Shown: positions 1-9,367, counted from the first letter of the stretch. The stretch: DNA of 64,000 bases from Cupriavidus taiwanensis (GCF_900250075.1 NZ_LT977071.1:2623901-2687900), one strand, 5' to 3'. Numbers and translations are program-made. Notes: generated by a model from the letters alone, not told the origin.

Positions 1-666
1 ATCAGCAATGTCGCCGACGCCGACGTGGTCTTCGTGGTGGCGCGCACCGACAAGGCAAAGCGCGCCGGCGGCATCTCGATGTTCGCAGTGGAGACCGGCA
101 ACCCCGGCATGGTCCGGCGCGAGATTCCCATGCTCGGCGGCTTCGTCACGCATGAGCTGATCTTCGACGACTGCCGGGTGCCGGCGCATGCGCTGGTGAG
201 CAGCGAGGGCGGCGGCTTCCGCCAGGCGCAGCAGGCGTTGTCGGCGGCGCGCTTCGATGTGGCCGCGCGCGCGCTCGGCATCGCGCAGCGCTGTCTCGAA
301 ATGATGATTGCCTACAGCAAGGAGCGGAAGGTCTTCGGCGAGCCGCTGGCCGCGCTGCAGGCGACGCAGTCGGCCATCGTCGATTCGTGGGTGGAAATCC
401 AGCAGAACCGGCTGCTGGTCTACCGCAGCGCCGAGCGGCACGACGCCGGCGAGGACACACGCGTCGAAGCCGGCATGGTCAAGATGACCTGCACCGAGAT
501 GGTCGATCGCGTCATCGACCGTGCCATCCAGCTCTACGGCGCCGCCGGCTGCGCGCTCGATAACCCGCTGGCGCATTGGTACAACCACCAGCGCCTGGCG
601 CGCATCTACGAAGGGCCGACCGAACTGCACAAGTACCGCGTGCTGGCCCGCCACCTGCTGTCCTGA
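1..666 (+). CDS. Acyl-CoA dehydrogenase, C-terminal part (5' end outside window)
   Basis: FAD-dependent dehydrogenase that introduces the alpha-beta double bond into an acyl-CoA thioester. The frame is open from base 1, so the N-terminal domain lies upstream of the window. About 221 residues remain: the end of the beta domain and the C-terminal four-helix FAD domain, with the family's ER(K)VFGEPL segment and the usual end YEGPTELHKYRVLARHLL. It is the first visible gene of a tight operon with acyl-CoA ligase, SDR and enoyl-CoA hydratase genes, so it probably carries out the first oxidation of the CoA thioester made by the ligase. The substrate cannot be read from the sequence. Confidence 0.93.
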   Translation: MSNVADADVVFVVARTDKAKRAGGISMFAVETGNPGMVRREIPMLGGFVTHELIFDDCRVPAHALVSSEGGGFRQAQQALSAARFDVAARALGIAQRCLEMMIAYSKERKVFGEPLAALQATQSAIVDSWVEIQQNRLLVYRSAERHDAGEDTRVEAGMVKMTCTEMVDRVIDRAIQLYGAAGCALDNPLAHWYNHQRLARIYEGPTELHKYRVLARHLLS

Positions 667-690
667 CCCGCCGGGACCCAAGGAGACAAC

Positions 691-2256
691 ATGCAAGCTT
701 CCGTAGAGACCGCGCAGGCGCCGCAGCCCGGCACCGTCGAGCACTGGGCGCGCGCGCGGCCCGATGCGCTCGCCGCCATCGAGGGCGAGCGCGCGCTGAG
801 CTGGGCCGCGCTCGACGACCAGGCCAACCGGCTCGCGCATGCCCTGTCGGCGCGCGGGCTGGGCCGCGGCGACATCGTCGTGGTCCGCACCCAGATCCGG
901 CTCGAGTGGATGGCCATCGCCGCGGCATGCGGCAAGCTCGGCTGCTCGCTGCTGGGCATGAACTGGCGGCTCACGCCCGCCGAGGTGCGCTACGTCCTCA
1001 ACAACAGCCGCGCCAACGCCATCGTCTGCGACGACGCCGACCCGGCCGCGCTGCTGCCGGCGTTCGACGGCCAGCCGCTGAAGGCCGCGGTGTCGCTGGA
1101 CGTCGCGGCGGCGGGCTTTGACCATTACGCCGATCTGGTCGCCGCCCCTGCCCCCGCGCGATACTCCGCGGGCCAGCCTGGCCTGATCATCTACACCTCC
1201 GGCACCACCGGCTTGCCCAAGGGGGTACTGATGCGCGGCAGCGCGGATATGTCGGACCCGATCGTCACCGAATATCTGGCGGATGTCGGCGCCCACCGCA
1301 CCACCTCGGCCGAGGCCTGCTTCCTGCTGACCATGCCCGTGCACCATGGCTCGGGCCCCTCGCAGATTTGGGCGGCGCAGAAGGCCGGCGCGCTCACCGT
1401 CATGATCCGGCGCTACGACCCGCTCGCCGTGCTCGACGCGATCCAGCGCTACCGTGTGAGCCACTGGACCGGCGTGCCGACCATGTTCAAGCGGCTGGCG
1501 GCGCTGCCGCCCGGCACGGTGGCACAGCACGACCTCACGTCACTGCGGTCGATCACGGTCGGCGCGGCGCCGGTGTCGGATGCGCTCAAGCAATGGATCA
1601 TCACGCATCTCGGCGACTGCCTTTACGAAGGCTACGGCTCGACCGAGACCGGCATGGTCAGCCGCATGATGGCCGGCGACCAGCGTCGCAAGCCCGGCTC
1701 GAGCGGCCGCCCCTACCGCCACGTGCGCATCGAGATCCGCGATGCCGACGGCCAGGTGCTGCCGGCGGGCCAGTCCGGCGAGATCTGGGCCTGGACGCCG
1801 GTGGCGATCCGCAACTACCTGAACGCCCCCGCGCTCGGCACCGACACGCGCGACGAGCGCGGCTTCTTCCGCACCGGCGACGTGGGGCGGCTCGACGACG
1901 AAGGCTTCCTCTACATCAGCGACCGCGCCAAGGACATGATCATTTCCGGCGGCGTGAACATCTATCCCGCCGAAATCGAGGCGGCGCTGCAAACCCACCC
2001 TGCCGTCGCCGACGCCGCGGTCATCGGCATCCCGGACGAAGAGTTCGGCGAGAGCGTGATGGCGTTCTGCGAGATCAAGCCCGGGCTGAGCGTGGACGAA
2101 CCTGCGCTGCTCGAACACTGCGTCGGCCAGCTCGCCTCGTACAAGCGCCCACGCAATATCCGCATCGTCGACGAACTGCCGCGCAATACCGTCGGCAAGC
2201 TGCTCAAGCGCGACCTGCGCGCGCCCTTCTGGAAAGACAAGGAGAAAAACGTATGA
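691..2256 (+). CDS. AMP-dependent acyl-CoA synthetase/ligase
   Basis: ATP-dependent activation of a carboxylic acid to its CoA thioester through an acyl-adenylate. It is 521 residues, normal for the ANL superfamily. The P-loop [11 protein letters not shown] lies near residue 170, the YGSTETG motif near 315, the RTGDVG hinge near 393, and the C-terminal catalytic lysine is in [12 protein letters not shown] near 505. The ATG at 691 has an AAGGAGAC ribosome site just upstream. The stop overlaps the next gene's ATG (ATGA), so translation is probably coupled. It should feed the neighbouring dehydrogenase and hydratase; the acid is unknown. Confidence 0.94.
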   Translation: MQASVETAQAPQPGTVEHWARARPDALAAIEGERALSWAALDDQANRLAHALSARGLGRGDIVVVRTQIRLEWMAIAAACGKLGCSLLGMNWRLTPAEVRYVLNNSRANAIVCDDADPAALLPAFDGQPLKAAVSLDVAAAGFDHYADLVAAPAPARYSAGQPGLIIYTSGTTGLPKGVLMRGSADMSDPIVTEYLADVGAHRTTSAEACFLLTMPVHHGSGPSQIWAAQKAGALTVMIRRYDPLAVLDAIQRYRVSHWTGVPTMFKRLAALPPGTVAQHDLTSLRSITVGAAPVSDALKQWIITHLGDCLYEGYGSTETGMVSRMMAGDQRRKPGSSGRPYRHVRIEIRDADGQVLPAGQSGEIWAWTPVAIRNYLNAPALGTDTRDERGFFRTGDVGRLDDEGFLYISDRAKDMIISGGVNIYPAEIEAALQTHPAVADAAVIGIPDEEFGESVMAFCEIKPGLSVDEPALLEHCVGQLASYKRPRNIRIVDELPRNTVGKLLKRDLRAPFWKDKEKNV

Positions 2257-3044
2257 ACAACCTGCTCAGCCTCAGCGAACGCGTGATGCTGGTGACCGGC
2301 GCCGGGCAAGGCGTGGGGCGCCAGATCGCGCTGCATGCCGCCGCCCACGATGCCGAAGGCGTGGTGGTCAACGACTACTTCCTAGACCGCGCCGAAGCGG
2401 TGGCCGAGGAAGTGCGCGCCGCCGGCGGCCGCGCCATCGCCGTGCAGGCGGACGTGACCAGCCATGAAAGCGTGCAGGCGATGTTCGCCACGGCACGCGA
2501 GGCCTATGGCCGTGTCGACGTGCTGGTCAACAACGCCGGCAATGCCGGCGCCACGCCCAGCGCCGATGCGCGCAAGCCGTTCTGGGAGACCGGCCCCGAT
2601 GCATGGAACAGCTTTATCGGCGTCAACTTCTACGGCGTGATCCACTGCACCGCCGCCGCGATCCCGGACATGATCGCGCGCCAGTCGGGCCGCATCATCA
2701 CCATCATCTCCGACGCGGGCCGCATGGGCGAAGCGAACCTGGAGGTGTATTCCGGCGCCAAGGCCGGCGCGGCCGGCTTCATGCGCGGCGTGGCGCGCGC
2801 CATGGGGCGCCACCACGTCACGGCGAACTGCGTCGCGATCTCGGCCACGGTGACCCCGGCCATCGAAGCACGGCTGAAGGCCGACCCCGAGCGCACCAAG
2901 AAGATCATGGAGAGATACGTGATCCGCCGTCCGGGCCGGCCCAACGACGTCGCCAACATGGTGACCTTTCTCGCCTCGGATGCCAGCAGCTGGATCACCG
3001 GCCAGACCTATCCGGTCAACGGCGGTTTCTCGTTCGCCCTGTAA
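2253..3044 (+). CDS. SDR family NAD(P)-dependent oxidoreductase
   Basis: Classical short-chain dehydrogenase of 263 residues with a Rossmann fold. Visible are the N-terminal cofactor loop [10 protein letters not shown], the NNAG motif near residue 94, and the active-site Tyr and Lys in VYSGAKAG. It ends in the usual SDR C-terminus with [12 protein letters not shown]. The ATG overlaps the ligase stop. In this operon it may oxidise a 3-hydroxyacyl-CoA or an alcohol intermediate; that is inference from context. Confidence 0.92.
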   Translation: MNNLLSLSERVMLVTGAGQGVGRQIALHAAAHDAEGVVVNDYFLDRAEAVAEEVRAAGGRAIAVQADVTSHESVQAMFATAREAYGRVDVLVNNAGNAGATPSADARKPFWETGPDAWNSFIGVNFYGVIHCTAAAIPDMIARQSGRIITIISDAGRMGEANLEVYSGAKAGAAGFMRGVARAMGRHHVTANCVAISATVTPAIEARLKADPERTKKIMERYVIRRPGRPNDVANMVTFLASDASSWITGQTYPVNGGFSFAL

Positions 3045-3053
3045 GGAGACGCC

Positions 3054-3842
3054 ATGTCAGATACCCGTACTGACACCCAGACGCCGCGCGTCCTGACCGA
3101 GCGCCATGGCCATGTGCTGGTCATCACCATCAACCGGCCGGAGGTGAAGAACGCCTGCGACGGGCAGACCGCGCTGCAGATGAACGCGGCCATGGACCAG
3201 CTGGACAACGATCCCAGCCTGTTCCTCGGCATCGTCACCGGCGCCGGCGGCGACTTCTCCGCCGGTGCCGACCTGAAAGCAGCGGCGCGCGGCGAACTGC
3301 GCGAGCGCCCGCCGCGCGGCGGCTTCGGCGTGTTCAAACGGCCCGCGCGCAAGCCATTGATCGCGGCGGTCGAAGGCGTAGCGGTTGGCGGTGGACTGGA
3401 ACTGTGCCTGTCGTGCGACCTGATCGTCGCCGCGAAGAACGCGCGCATGGGCCTGCCGGAAGTGCGCCACAACCTCGCAGCGATTGGCGGCGGGCTGTTC
3501 CGGCTGCCGCGGCGCATCCCCTACCACATCGCCATGGAGCTCGCACTGACGGGCGAGCTGAAGGATCCATCTTTCTTCGCACCGCTGGGGCTGGTGAACC
3601 GCGTGGTCGAGCCCGGGCAGGCGCTGGACGAAGCACTGGCCCTGGCACAAAAGCTGATGGCCAACGGCCCGACGGGTCTTGCGGCGGCCAAGGAAATCAT
3701 CTTCCAGTCCGCCAATTGGACGGATGAAGAAGCCTGGGAGAAGCAGATGCCCATCGCCGCCGTGGCGATCGAATCGGAAGATCGCAAGGAGGGACTGAAG
3801 GCCTTCGTGGAGAAGCGCAAGCCGGTGTGGCGCGGGGTGTAG
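3054..3842 (+). CDS. Enoyl-CoA hydratase/isomerase (crotonase family)
   Basis: Crotonase-fold enzyme of 262 residues that would hydrate an enoyl-CoA. The oxyanion-hole segment GAGGDFSAGADLK lies near residue 62 and the second one, VEGVAVGGGLEL, near 107. The catalytic Glu region GLPEVRHNL follows near 134. A GGAGAC ribosome site precedes the ATG, nine bases after the SDR stop. It is the last gene of the operon; a hairpin follows at 3855-3880. Crotonase members also include isomerases and hydrolases, so the exact reaction is open. Confidence 0.93.
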   Translation: MSDTRTDTQTPRVLTERHGHVLVITINRPEVKNACDGQTALQMNAAMDQLDNDPSLFLGIVTGAGGDFSAGADLKAAARGELRERPPRGGFGVFKRPARKPLIAAVEGVAVGGGLELCLSCDLIVAAKNARMGLPEVRHNLAAIGGGLFRLPRRIPYHIAMELALTGELKDPSFFAPLGLVNRVVEPGQALDEALALAQKLMANGPTGLAAAKEIIFQSANWTDEEAWEKQMPIAAVAIESEDRKEGLKAFVEKRKPVWRGV

Positions 3843-3854
3843 CGGGCGACAGGA

Positions 3855-3880
3855 GCTTCATCGCCGGACGGCGGTGAAGC
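3855..3880 (+). terminator. Hairpin after the acyl-CoA operon
   Basis: GCTTCATCGCC (3855-3865) pairs with GGCGGTGAAGC (3870-3880) around a 4-base loop, with one G-T wobble. It lies 13 bases after the hydratase stop. No T-run follows, so it may be a weak terminator or a 3' stabilising hairpin. Confidence 0.4.
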
Positions 3881-3927
3881 CTGTGCGGCACAACGGGGGA
3901 TTGGGTCCGGAATCCCTGCGACATCGC

Positions 3928-3976
3928 TTGCGGTAACCGATCCCGTCGCCTAATATGCAACCACTTAGTTGCATAT
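3928..3976 (+). promoter_or_regulatory. Promoter with overlapping ArsR-type operator
   Basis: A -35 box TTGCGG (3928-3933) and a -10 box TAATAT (3951-3956) are separated by exactly 17 bases. A perfect 9-base inverted repeat, ATATGCAAC (3953-3961) and GTTGCATAT (3968-3976) with a 6-base spacer, overlaps the -10 box and the start point. The ArsR-family gene two reading frames downstream is the obvious candidate to bind it and repress its own operon. Confidence 0.7.
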
Positions 3977-3998
3977 CAATCCCCCCAGGAGATCGCCC

Positions 3999-4463
3999 AT
4001 GCCTTCCGACACCGACCGCATCGAACGCAGCATCCTGATCGAAGCCCCGGTCGCGCGCGTCTGGCACGCGCTGACCGATGCCGATACCTTCGGCAGCTGG
4101 TTCGGCGTCCGCTTCGACGGCGCCACCTTCGCGCCTGGCCAGCGCGTGGTGGGCAGCATCACCTATCCGGGTTACGAATACCTGAAGTTCGACGTCCACG
4201 TCGAACGCATGGAGCCGGAACGGCTGCTGTCGTGGCGCTGGCATCCGGCGCCGCTGGAGCGCGGGCGCGACTACTCGGACGAGCCGGCCACGCTGGTGGA
4301 GTTCACGCTGCGCGAGGTGGAAGGCGGCACCATGCTCACCGTGGTCGAGTCCGGCTTTGACCGGATCCCGCCGGAACGCCGCCAGGAAGCGTTCCGTATC
4401 AACAGCGGCGGCTGGGATGCGCAGGTCGACAATATCCGCAAGCATGTCGCCGGCGCTGCCTGA
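3999..4463 (+). CDS. SRPBCC (AHSA1-like) domain protein
   Basis: Small START/Bet v1-like protein of 154 residues. The N-terminus matches the family pattern (IERSILIEAPVARVWHALTDADTFGSWFG), as does the later stretch of WRWHPAP and LVEFTLREVEGGTMLTVVESGFD. The ATG at 3999 is chosen because AGGAGAT stands 7 bases upstream; an upstream TTG lies inside the operator and is unlikely. The 3' end overlaps the arsR gene by 20 bases. SRPBCC/ArsR pairs are common in bacteria, but the ligand of the hydrophobic pocket is generally unknown and is unknown here. Confidence 0.9.
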   Translation: MPSDTDRIERSILIEAPVARVWHALTDADTFGSWFGVRFDGATFAPGQRVVGSITYPGYEYLKFDVHVERMEPERLLSWRWHPAPLERGRDYSDEPATLVEFTLREVEGGTMLTVVESGFDRIPPERRQEAFRINSGGWDAQVDNIRKHVAGAA

Positions 4464-4791
4464 AGCGCCTGAACTGCGGCAATCCGCCGCGGTCTTTGCG
4501 GCGCTTGGCGACGAAACGCGGCTGCGGCTGGTGGCGGCGCTGTGCGCCGGCGGTGCGATGTCGATCGCGCAGCTGACCGCGGGCAGCGCCATGACGCGGC
4601 AGGCTGTGACCAAGCACCTGCAGGTGCTGGCGCAGGCCGGGCTGGTGCACGACAGCCGCGCCGGACGCGAGCGCCTGTGGCAATTCGAGCCCGGCCAGCT
4701 CGATGCCGCGCGCCGGTCGCTGGAAGCGATCGGGCGGCAATGGGAGTTTGCGCTGGGCAAGCTGAAGCTGGCGGTGGAGGGCGAGCATTAG
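4444..4791 (+). CDS. ArsR-family winged-helix transcriptional regulator
   Basis: DNA-binding repressor of 115 residues. The winged helix spans about residues 10-90, with ALGDETRLRLVAAL, the recognition segment SAMTRQAVTKHLQVLAQAGLV and the wing DSRAGRERLWQFEP. No CxC metal-binding motif is present, so it is not an arsenic sensor of the classical type. The ATG at 4444 lies inside the end of the SRPBCC gene, indicating translational coupling. It probably binds the inverted repeat at 3953-3976 and regulates both genes. Confidence 0.9.
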   Translation: MSPALPEAPELRQSAAVFAALGDETRLRLVAALCAGGAMSIAQLTAGSAMTRQAVTKHLQVLAQAGLVHDSRAGRERLWQFEPGQLDAARRSLEAIGRQWEFALGKLKLAVEGEH

Positions 4792-4809
4792 ATGGCTGCC
4801 TCAATTTGT

Positions 4810-4852
4810 GCTGCCGCTTTGCGCCCGTCTCCCGCACGCGGAAGAGGGAGCA
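4810..4852. repeat. Dispersed intergenic repeat, copy 1 (degenerate)
   Basis: This stretch after arsR aligns with 9229-9270. Both begin GCTGCCG, continue with TTTGC, CCC and TCTCCC, and end in GAGGGAG. In this copy the hairpin is imperfect. Two related copies 3' of genes within 4.5 kb suggest a REP-like or terminator-derived family. Confidence 0.4.
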
Positions 4853-4947
4853 ATCAAGTGGTCGTTGGCTGCCTCGCACGCCACGAAGTCTCGCCTTATC
4901 ACCGCTATACTGACAGCCCCGCCCATTCCGGCAAAAGGAAGCGCGCA

Positions 4948-6162
4948 GTGGCTGACCACGACCTGTCCAGGCTCAAGATCGACCGGCAAGCCGCCGCGGC
5001 CGGCGTGCATTTGCGCCCGCGGCGCCGATGGCTGCGCTACGCGGCCATCGCGCTGGTGCTGCTGGCGCTGGCCGGCATTGCCATCCGGCTGGCCAGCCCG
5101 CGGCCGGTGCAGACCGCCACCGTCACCTCGGCCTACCCCACGCAGAACTTCACGATGCTGAACGCGACCGGCTATGTCGTGCCGCAGCGCAAGGCGGCGG
5201 TTGCGTCGAAGGCGCAGGGCCGGCTGGAATGGCTGGGCGTGCTGGAAGGCTCGCGCGTGAAGAAGGACGAGGTGATCGCGCGGCTGGAAAGCAAGGACGT
5301 GGCCGCGTCGTTCGCGCAGGCCCAGGCGCAGGTGCAGGTGGCGCAGGCCAACCTGGCGCTGCAGCAGGCCGAGCTGAAGGACGCGGAGGTGAACCTGCGC
5401 CGTTCCAGGATCCTGATCGTGCCGAACGCGATCTCGCGCACCCAGTACGATGCCGACGTGGCGCGCTTCGACAAGGCGCGGGCCTCAGTGAACAGCTCGC
5501 GCGCGTCGGTGGTGTCGGCGCAGGCCAATGCGCGCGCGGCCGAGGTGGCGGTCGAGCAGACCGTGGTGCGCGCGCCGTTCGACGGCGTGGTGCTGGTCAA
5601 GCATGCCAACGTGGGCGACAACATCACGCCCTTCTCCGCCGCGGCCGACACCAAGGGCGCGATCGTCACCATCGCCGACATGGAAACGCTGGAAGTCGAG
5701 GCCGATGTCGCCGAATCCAATATCGCCCGGATCCGCGTCGACCAGCCCTGCGAGCTGCTGCTCGACGCCCTGCCCGGCCTGCGCCTGGCCGGACAGGTTT
5801 CGCGCATCGTGCCGACGGTGGACCGCTCCAAGGCCACCGTGCTGGTCAAGGTGCGCTTTGTCGACCGCGATGCGCGCGTGCTGCCGGACATGAGCGCCAA
5901 GATTGCCTTCCTGTCGCGCGCGGCCACCGCGCAGGACCGCCAGCCGGTGGTCGCGGTGCAGCCGGCGGCAATCGCCACGCGCGACGGCCGCCAGGTGGTC
6001 TATGTGGTCCGGGACGGCAAGGCGCACGAGATGACGGTCAAGACCGGCGCCAAGCTGGGCGAACTGGTGGCCGTGCAGGGCGTCAAGCCGGGCGACGTGG
6101 TGGTGCTGTCGCCCGGCGACCAGATCAGCGACGGCAGCCGCGTGACCACGGCCAAGCCATGA
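4948..6162 (+). CDS. Efflux ABC system periplasmic adaptor (HlyD/MacA-like)
   Basis: Membrane-fusion protein of 404 residues that would link the inner-membrane ABC permeases to an outer-membrane channel. One N-terminal membrane segment lies near residues 30-50 (YAAIALVLLALAGIAIRL). A biotinyl-lipoyl half domain, an alanine/glutamine-rich alpha hairpin (about 120-190), the second lipoyl half (RAPFDGVVL) and a beta-barrel region follow. The start is GTG at 4948, placed by AAAAGGAA upstream; the frame is open further upstream but lacks a better site. The stop overlaps the ATPase ATG (ATGA). Substrate unknown. Confidence 0.9.
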   Translation: MADHDLSRLKIDRQAAAAGVHLRPRRRWLRYAAIALVLLALAGIAIRLASPRPVQTATVTSAYPTQNFTMLNATGYVVPQRKAAVASKAQGRLEWLGVLEGSRVKKDEVIARLESKDVAASFAQAQAQVQVAQANLALQQAELKDAEVNLRRSRILIVPNAISRTQYDADVARFDKARASVNSSRASVVSAQANARAAEVAVEQTVVRAPFDGVVLVKHANVGDNITPFSAAADTKGAIVTIADMETLEVEADVAESNIARIRVDQPCELLLDALPGLRLAGQVSRIVPTVDRSKATVLVKVRFVDRDARVLPDMSAKIAFLSRAATAQDRQPVVAVQPAAIATRDGRQVVYVVRDGKAHEMTVKTGAKLGELVAVQGVKPGDVVVLSPGDQISDGSRVTTAKP

Positions 6163-6866
6163 GTGAGGCCCGCATGAGCGCCGCGCCGCTGGTGCAGATC
6201 GACCACGTCGCCAAGTCCTACCGGCGCGGCATGCAGACGGTGCCGGTGCTGACCGATATCTCGCTGGAGATCGGCGAAGGCGATTTCGTCGCGCTGATGG
6301 GGCCGTCCGGCTCGGGCAAGAGCACCCTGCTGAACCTGATTGCCGGCATCGACCGGCCCGACCGCGGCACGCTGCGCGTCGCGGGGCGGGACATCACGCA
6401 GTTGCCCGAAGCGGCGCTGGCCGACTGGCGCGCCGCCAATGTCGGCTTTATCTTCCAGTTCTACAACCTGATGCCGGTGCTGACCGCGTTCGAGAACGTC
6501 GAGCTGCCGCTGATGCTGACGCGCCTGCCGCGCGCGGAGCGGCGCGCGCGCGTGGAACTGGTGCTGGACATGGTCAACCTCGCCGACCGCATGAGCCATT
6601 ATCCGTCGGAGCTGTCGGGCGGCCAGCAGCAGCGCGTGGCGATCGCGCGCGCGCTGATCACCGACCCCGCGCTGATCGTCGCCGACGAGCCCACCGGCGA
6701 TCTCGACCGCACCTCGGCGGCCGAGATCCTGGCGATGATGCAGCGACTCAACGCCGATGCCGGCAAGACCATCATCATGGTCACGCACGATGCGCACGCC
6801 GCCGCCGCGGCCGGCTCGCTGGTGCACCTGGAAAAGGGGGAGCTGATCCGTGGCGAGCCGGCCTAG
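6159..6866 (+). CDS. ABC transporter ATP-binding protein (MacB/LolD type)
   Basis: Nucleotide-binding subunit of 235 residues. Walker A GPSGSGKST lies at about 48-56, the Q-loop follows at FIFQFYN, the signature LSGGQQQR near 150, and Walker B LIVADEPTGDLD. The sequence is typical of the LolD/MacB group that powers FtsX-type permeases. It overlaps the adaptor gene by 4 bases; a second in-frame ATG at 6174 is an alternative start. With the adaptor and two permeases it forms a complete export or periplasmic mechanotransmission system. Confidence 0.93.
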   Translation: MSEARMSAAPLVQIDHVAKSYRRGMQTVPVLTDISLEIGEGDFVALMGPSGSGKSTLLNLIAGIDRPDRGTLRVAGRDITQLPEAALADWRAANVGFIFQFYNLMPVLTAFENVELPLMLTRLPRAERRARVELVLDMVNLADRMSHYPSELSGGQQQRVAIARALITDPALIVADEPTGDLDRTSAAEILAMMQRLNADAGKTIIMVTHDAHAAAAAGSLVHLEKGELIRGEPA

Positions 6867-6878
6867 CCTCGATTCACC

Positions 6879-8033
6879 ATGTACGCGCTCAAGCTGATCG
6901 CCCGCAATGCGCTGCGGCACAAGCTGCGCACCACGCTGACGGTGTTCGGGCTGGTGATCGCGGTGCTGGCGTTCGGGCTGCTGCAGACCGTGATCGATGC
7001 CTGGTATGCCGGTGCCTCGGCCGCCTCCAGCGCGCGGCTGGTCACGCGCAATGCGATCTCGCTGGTGTTTCCGCTGCCGCTCAGCTACGAAAGCCGCATC
7101 AAGGGCATCGACGGCGTGACCATGGTGGCGCGCTCCAACTGGTTTGGCGGAGTTTATCGCGATCCCAAGAACTTCTTCGCGCAGTTCGCGGTCTCCGACA
7201 ACTACCTGGACCTCTACCCCGAGTTCATCGTCCCGGACGCGCAGCGCGCCGACTACCAGCGCGACCGCAAGGGCGCGCTGGTGGGGCGCCAGCTGGCCGA
7301 CCAGTTCGGCTTCAAGGTGGGCGACGTCATCCCCATCAAGGGCACCATCTATCCCGGGACCTGGGAGTTCGTGGTGCGCGGCATCATGGACGGGCGCGAC
7401 GAGAGCACCATCACGCGGCAGATGGTGTTCCACTGGGAATACCTGAACGAGACCGTGCGCAAGCGCACCCCGCGCCAGGCCGACCAGGTCGGCGTCTATA
7501 TATTGGGCGTCGGCAACCCCGACAACACCGCGGCGATCTCGCGCCAGGTCGACGGCGTGTTCCGCAATTCGCTGGCCGAAACCCTGACCGAAACCGAGCA
7601 GGCCTTCCAGCTGGGCTTTGTCGCGATGTCGAACCAGATCATCGCGGCGATCCGCGTGGTGTCGTACGTGGTGATCGTGATCATCATGGCGGTGATGGCC
7701 AACGCCATGGCCATGAGCGCGCGCGAGCGCACCGTGGAATACGCGACGCTCAAGGCGCTGGGATTCGGCCCGGGCTTCCTGGCGCTGCTGGTGTTCGGCG
7801 AATCGCTGGCGCTGTGCGTGGCCGGCGGCGCGCTCGGCATGCTGGCCACGCCGCCGGTGGCCAGCGCCTTCAAGCAGGCGGTGGGCGGCGTGTTCCCGGT
7901 GTTCACGGTATCGCCGCAGACCATGCAGTTGCAGGCGGCATGCGCGCTGGCGGTGGGCATGTTTGCCGGCATCGTGCCGGCCGTGCAGGCGGCGCGCGTG
8001 CGCATCGTCGAGGGCCTGCGGGCCATCGGCTAG
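6879..8033 (+). CDS. ABC transporter permease, FtsX/MacB family (first)
   Basis: Membrane subunit of 384 residues. A transmembrane helix at about 15-40 is followed by a large periplasmic domain (about 45-260) and three C-terminal helices with the FtsX-like stretch MAMSARERTVEYATLKALGFGP. The end AARVRIVEGLRAIG resembles its neighbour's end (AARMNIVEALRAR), so the two permeases are probably paralogues forming a heterodimer. It lies 12 bases after the ATPase gene. Confidence 0.9.
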   Translation: MYALKLIARNALRHKLRTTLTVFGLVIAVLAFGLLQTVIDAWYAGASAASSARLVTRNAISLVFPLPLSYESRIKGIDGVTMVARSNWFGGVYRDPKNFFAQFAVSDNYLDLYPEFIVPDAQRADYQRDRKGALVGRQLADQFGFKVGDVIPIKGTIYPGTWEFVVRGIMDGRDESTITRQMVFHWEYLNETVRKRTPRQADQVGVYILGVGNPDNTAAISRQVDGVFRNSLAETLTETEQAFQLGFVAMSNQIIAAIRVVSYVVIVIIMAVMANAMAMSARERTVEYATLKALGFGPGFLALLVFGESLALCVAGGALGMLATPPVASAFKQAVGGVFPVFTVSPQTMQLQAACALAVGMFAGIVPAVQAARVRIVEGLRAIG

Positions 8034-8049
8034 CGCCAGGGAGACTGCC

Positions 8050-9216
8050 GTGGCGATCCCGCTGACCTATATCGCGCGCAACCTGTGGGCCCGGCGCCTG
8101 ACCACCGCGCTGACCGCGGCCGGCCTGGCGCTGGTGGTCTTTGTCTTCGCCACCATGCTGATGCTCGACGCCGGGCTGAAGAAGACCCTGGTCACCACCG
8201 GCGAGCACGACAACGTGGTGGTGATCCGCAAGGGCGCGGAGACCGAGATCCAGAGCGCTGTCAACCGCGACCAGGCCAGCATCATCGAGATGCACCCGGC
8301 CGTGGCCATGGGCCGCGACGGCCGGCCGCTGGCGTCGCGCGAGGCCGTGGTGCTGATCTCGCTGACCAAGGCCAGCACCGGCCAGCCGTCCAACGTGGTG
8401 ATCCGCGGCATCTCGCCGGCGGGCATGGACCTGCGCCCGCAGGTGCGGCTGGTGGCCGGGCGCATGTTCCGGCCGGGCTCGTCCGAGATCATCGTCGGCA
8501 GCAGCATTGCCGGCGGCTTTGCCGGCGTGCAGATCGGCGGACACTTGCGCTTTGCGCAGCGCGACTGGACGGTGGTGGGCCACTTCGACGCCGGCGGCAG
8601 CGGCTTCGACTCCGAGATCTGGGGCGACGTGGACCAGCTGATGCAATCGTTCCGGCGCAATTCGTATTCGTCGATGGTGGTCCGGCTGGCCGATTCCACG
8701 CTGTTCGAGCGCTTTCGCGCCGATCTCGACGTCGATCCGCGCCTGGCCGACGAGGCCAAGCGCGAGCAGGCTTTCTACAGCGACCAGTCCAAGGCCCTGT
8801 CGGGCTTTATCAATATCCTGGGCTTTACGCTGTCGACCATCTTCTCGATCGCGGCGATGATCGGCGCCATGATCACCATGTACGCCTCGGTGGCCAACCG
8901 CGTGGCGGAAATCGGCACGCTGCGCGCGCTGGGCTTCCAGCGCGCCAGCGTGCTGGCCGCGTTCCTGGCCGAAGCCGCGCTGCTGGGCCTGGTCGGCGGC
9001 GCCGCGGGCCTGGCGTGCGCGGCGCTGATGCAGTTCGCTTCGTTTTCGACCACCAATTTCCAGACCTTCGCCGATCTGTCGTTCCGCTTTATCCTGACCC
9101 CGGCGATTGCGCTGCAAACGCTGGCGTTCGCGATGGCGATGGGGCTGGTGGGGGGATTCCTGCCGGCGGTGCGGGCGGCGCGGATGAATATCGTGGAGGC
9201 GTTGCGGGCGCGTTGA
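8050..9216 (+). CDS. ABC transporter permease, FtsX/MacB family (second)
   Basis: Permease of 388 residues with the same plan as the preceding gene: an N-terminal helix (TALTAAGLALVVFVFATML), a large periplasmic domain and three C-terminal helices containing VANRVAEIGTLRALGFQRASV. The start is GTG at 8050 behind CAGGGAGACT. It closes the four-gene operon; a perfect hairpin repeat follows at 9244-9267. Confidence 0.9.
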   Translation: MAIPLTYIARNLWARRLTTALTAAGLALVVFVFATMLMLDAGLKKTLVTTGEHDNVVVIRKGAETEIQSAVNRDQASIIEMHPAVAMGRDGRPLASREAVVLISLTKASTGQPSNVVIRGISPAGMDLRPQVRLVAGRMFRPGSSEIIVGSSIAGGFAGVQIGGHLRFAQRDWTVVGHFDAGGSGFDSEIWGDVDQLMQSFRRNSYSSMVVRLADSTLFERFRADLDVDPRLADEAKREQAFYSDQSKALSGFINILGFTLSTIFSIAAMIGAMITMYASVANRVAEIGTLRALGFQRASVLAAFLAEAALLGLVGGAAGLACAALMQFASFSTTNFQTFADLSFRFILTPAIALQTLAFAMAMGLVGGFLPAVRAARMNIVEALRAR

Positions 9217-9228
9217 CCTATGCGCGCT

Positions 9229-9270
9229 GCTGCCGGTTTGCTCCCCTCTCCCCATGAGGGGAGAGGGAGA
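9229..9270. repeat. Dispersed intergenic repeat, copy 2, with terminator-like hairpin
   Basis: CCCTCTCCCC (9244-9253) and GGGGAGAGGG (9258-9267) form a perfect 10-base stem with an ATGA loop, 27 bases after the permease stop. The flanks match the repeat at 4810-4852. No T-run follows. It may end transcription of the ABC operon or be a mobile REP-like element. Confidence 0.5.
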
Positions 9271-9367
9271 ACACCATCGCCCTGGCGCGGCCCATCCTTT
9301 CCTTGCCTTCTCCCCCGTGTCCGACTACAACCCGTAGTGATGCATGCTACGCGTCAGGACGCCCCCG

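Noticed and set aside
4444..4791. ArsR protein as an arsenic or heavy-metal sensor
   Set aside because: No CxC or similar metal-binding cysteines and no arsenic resistance genes adjacent; the partner is an SRPBCC protein.
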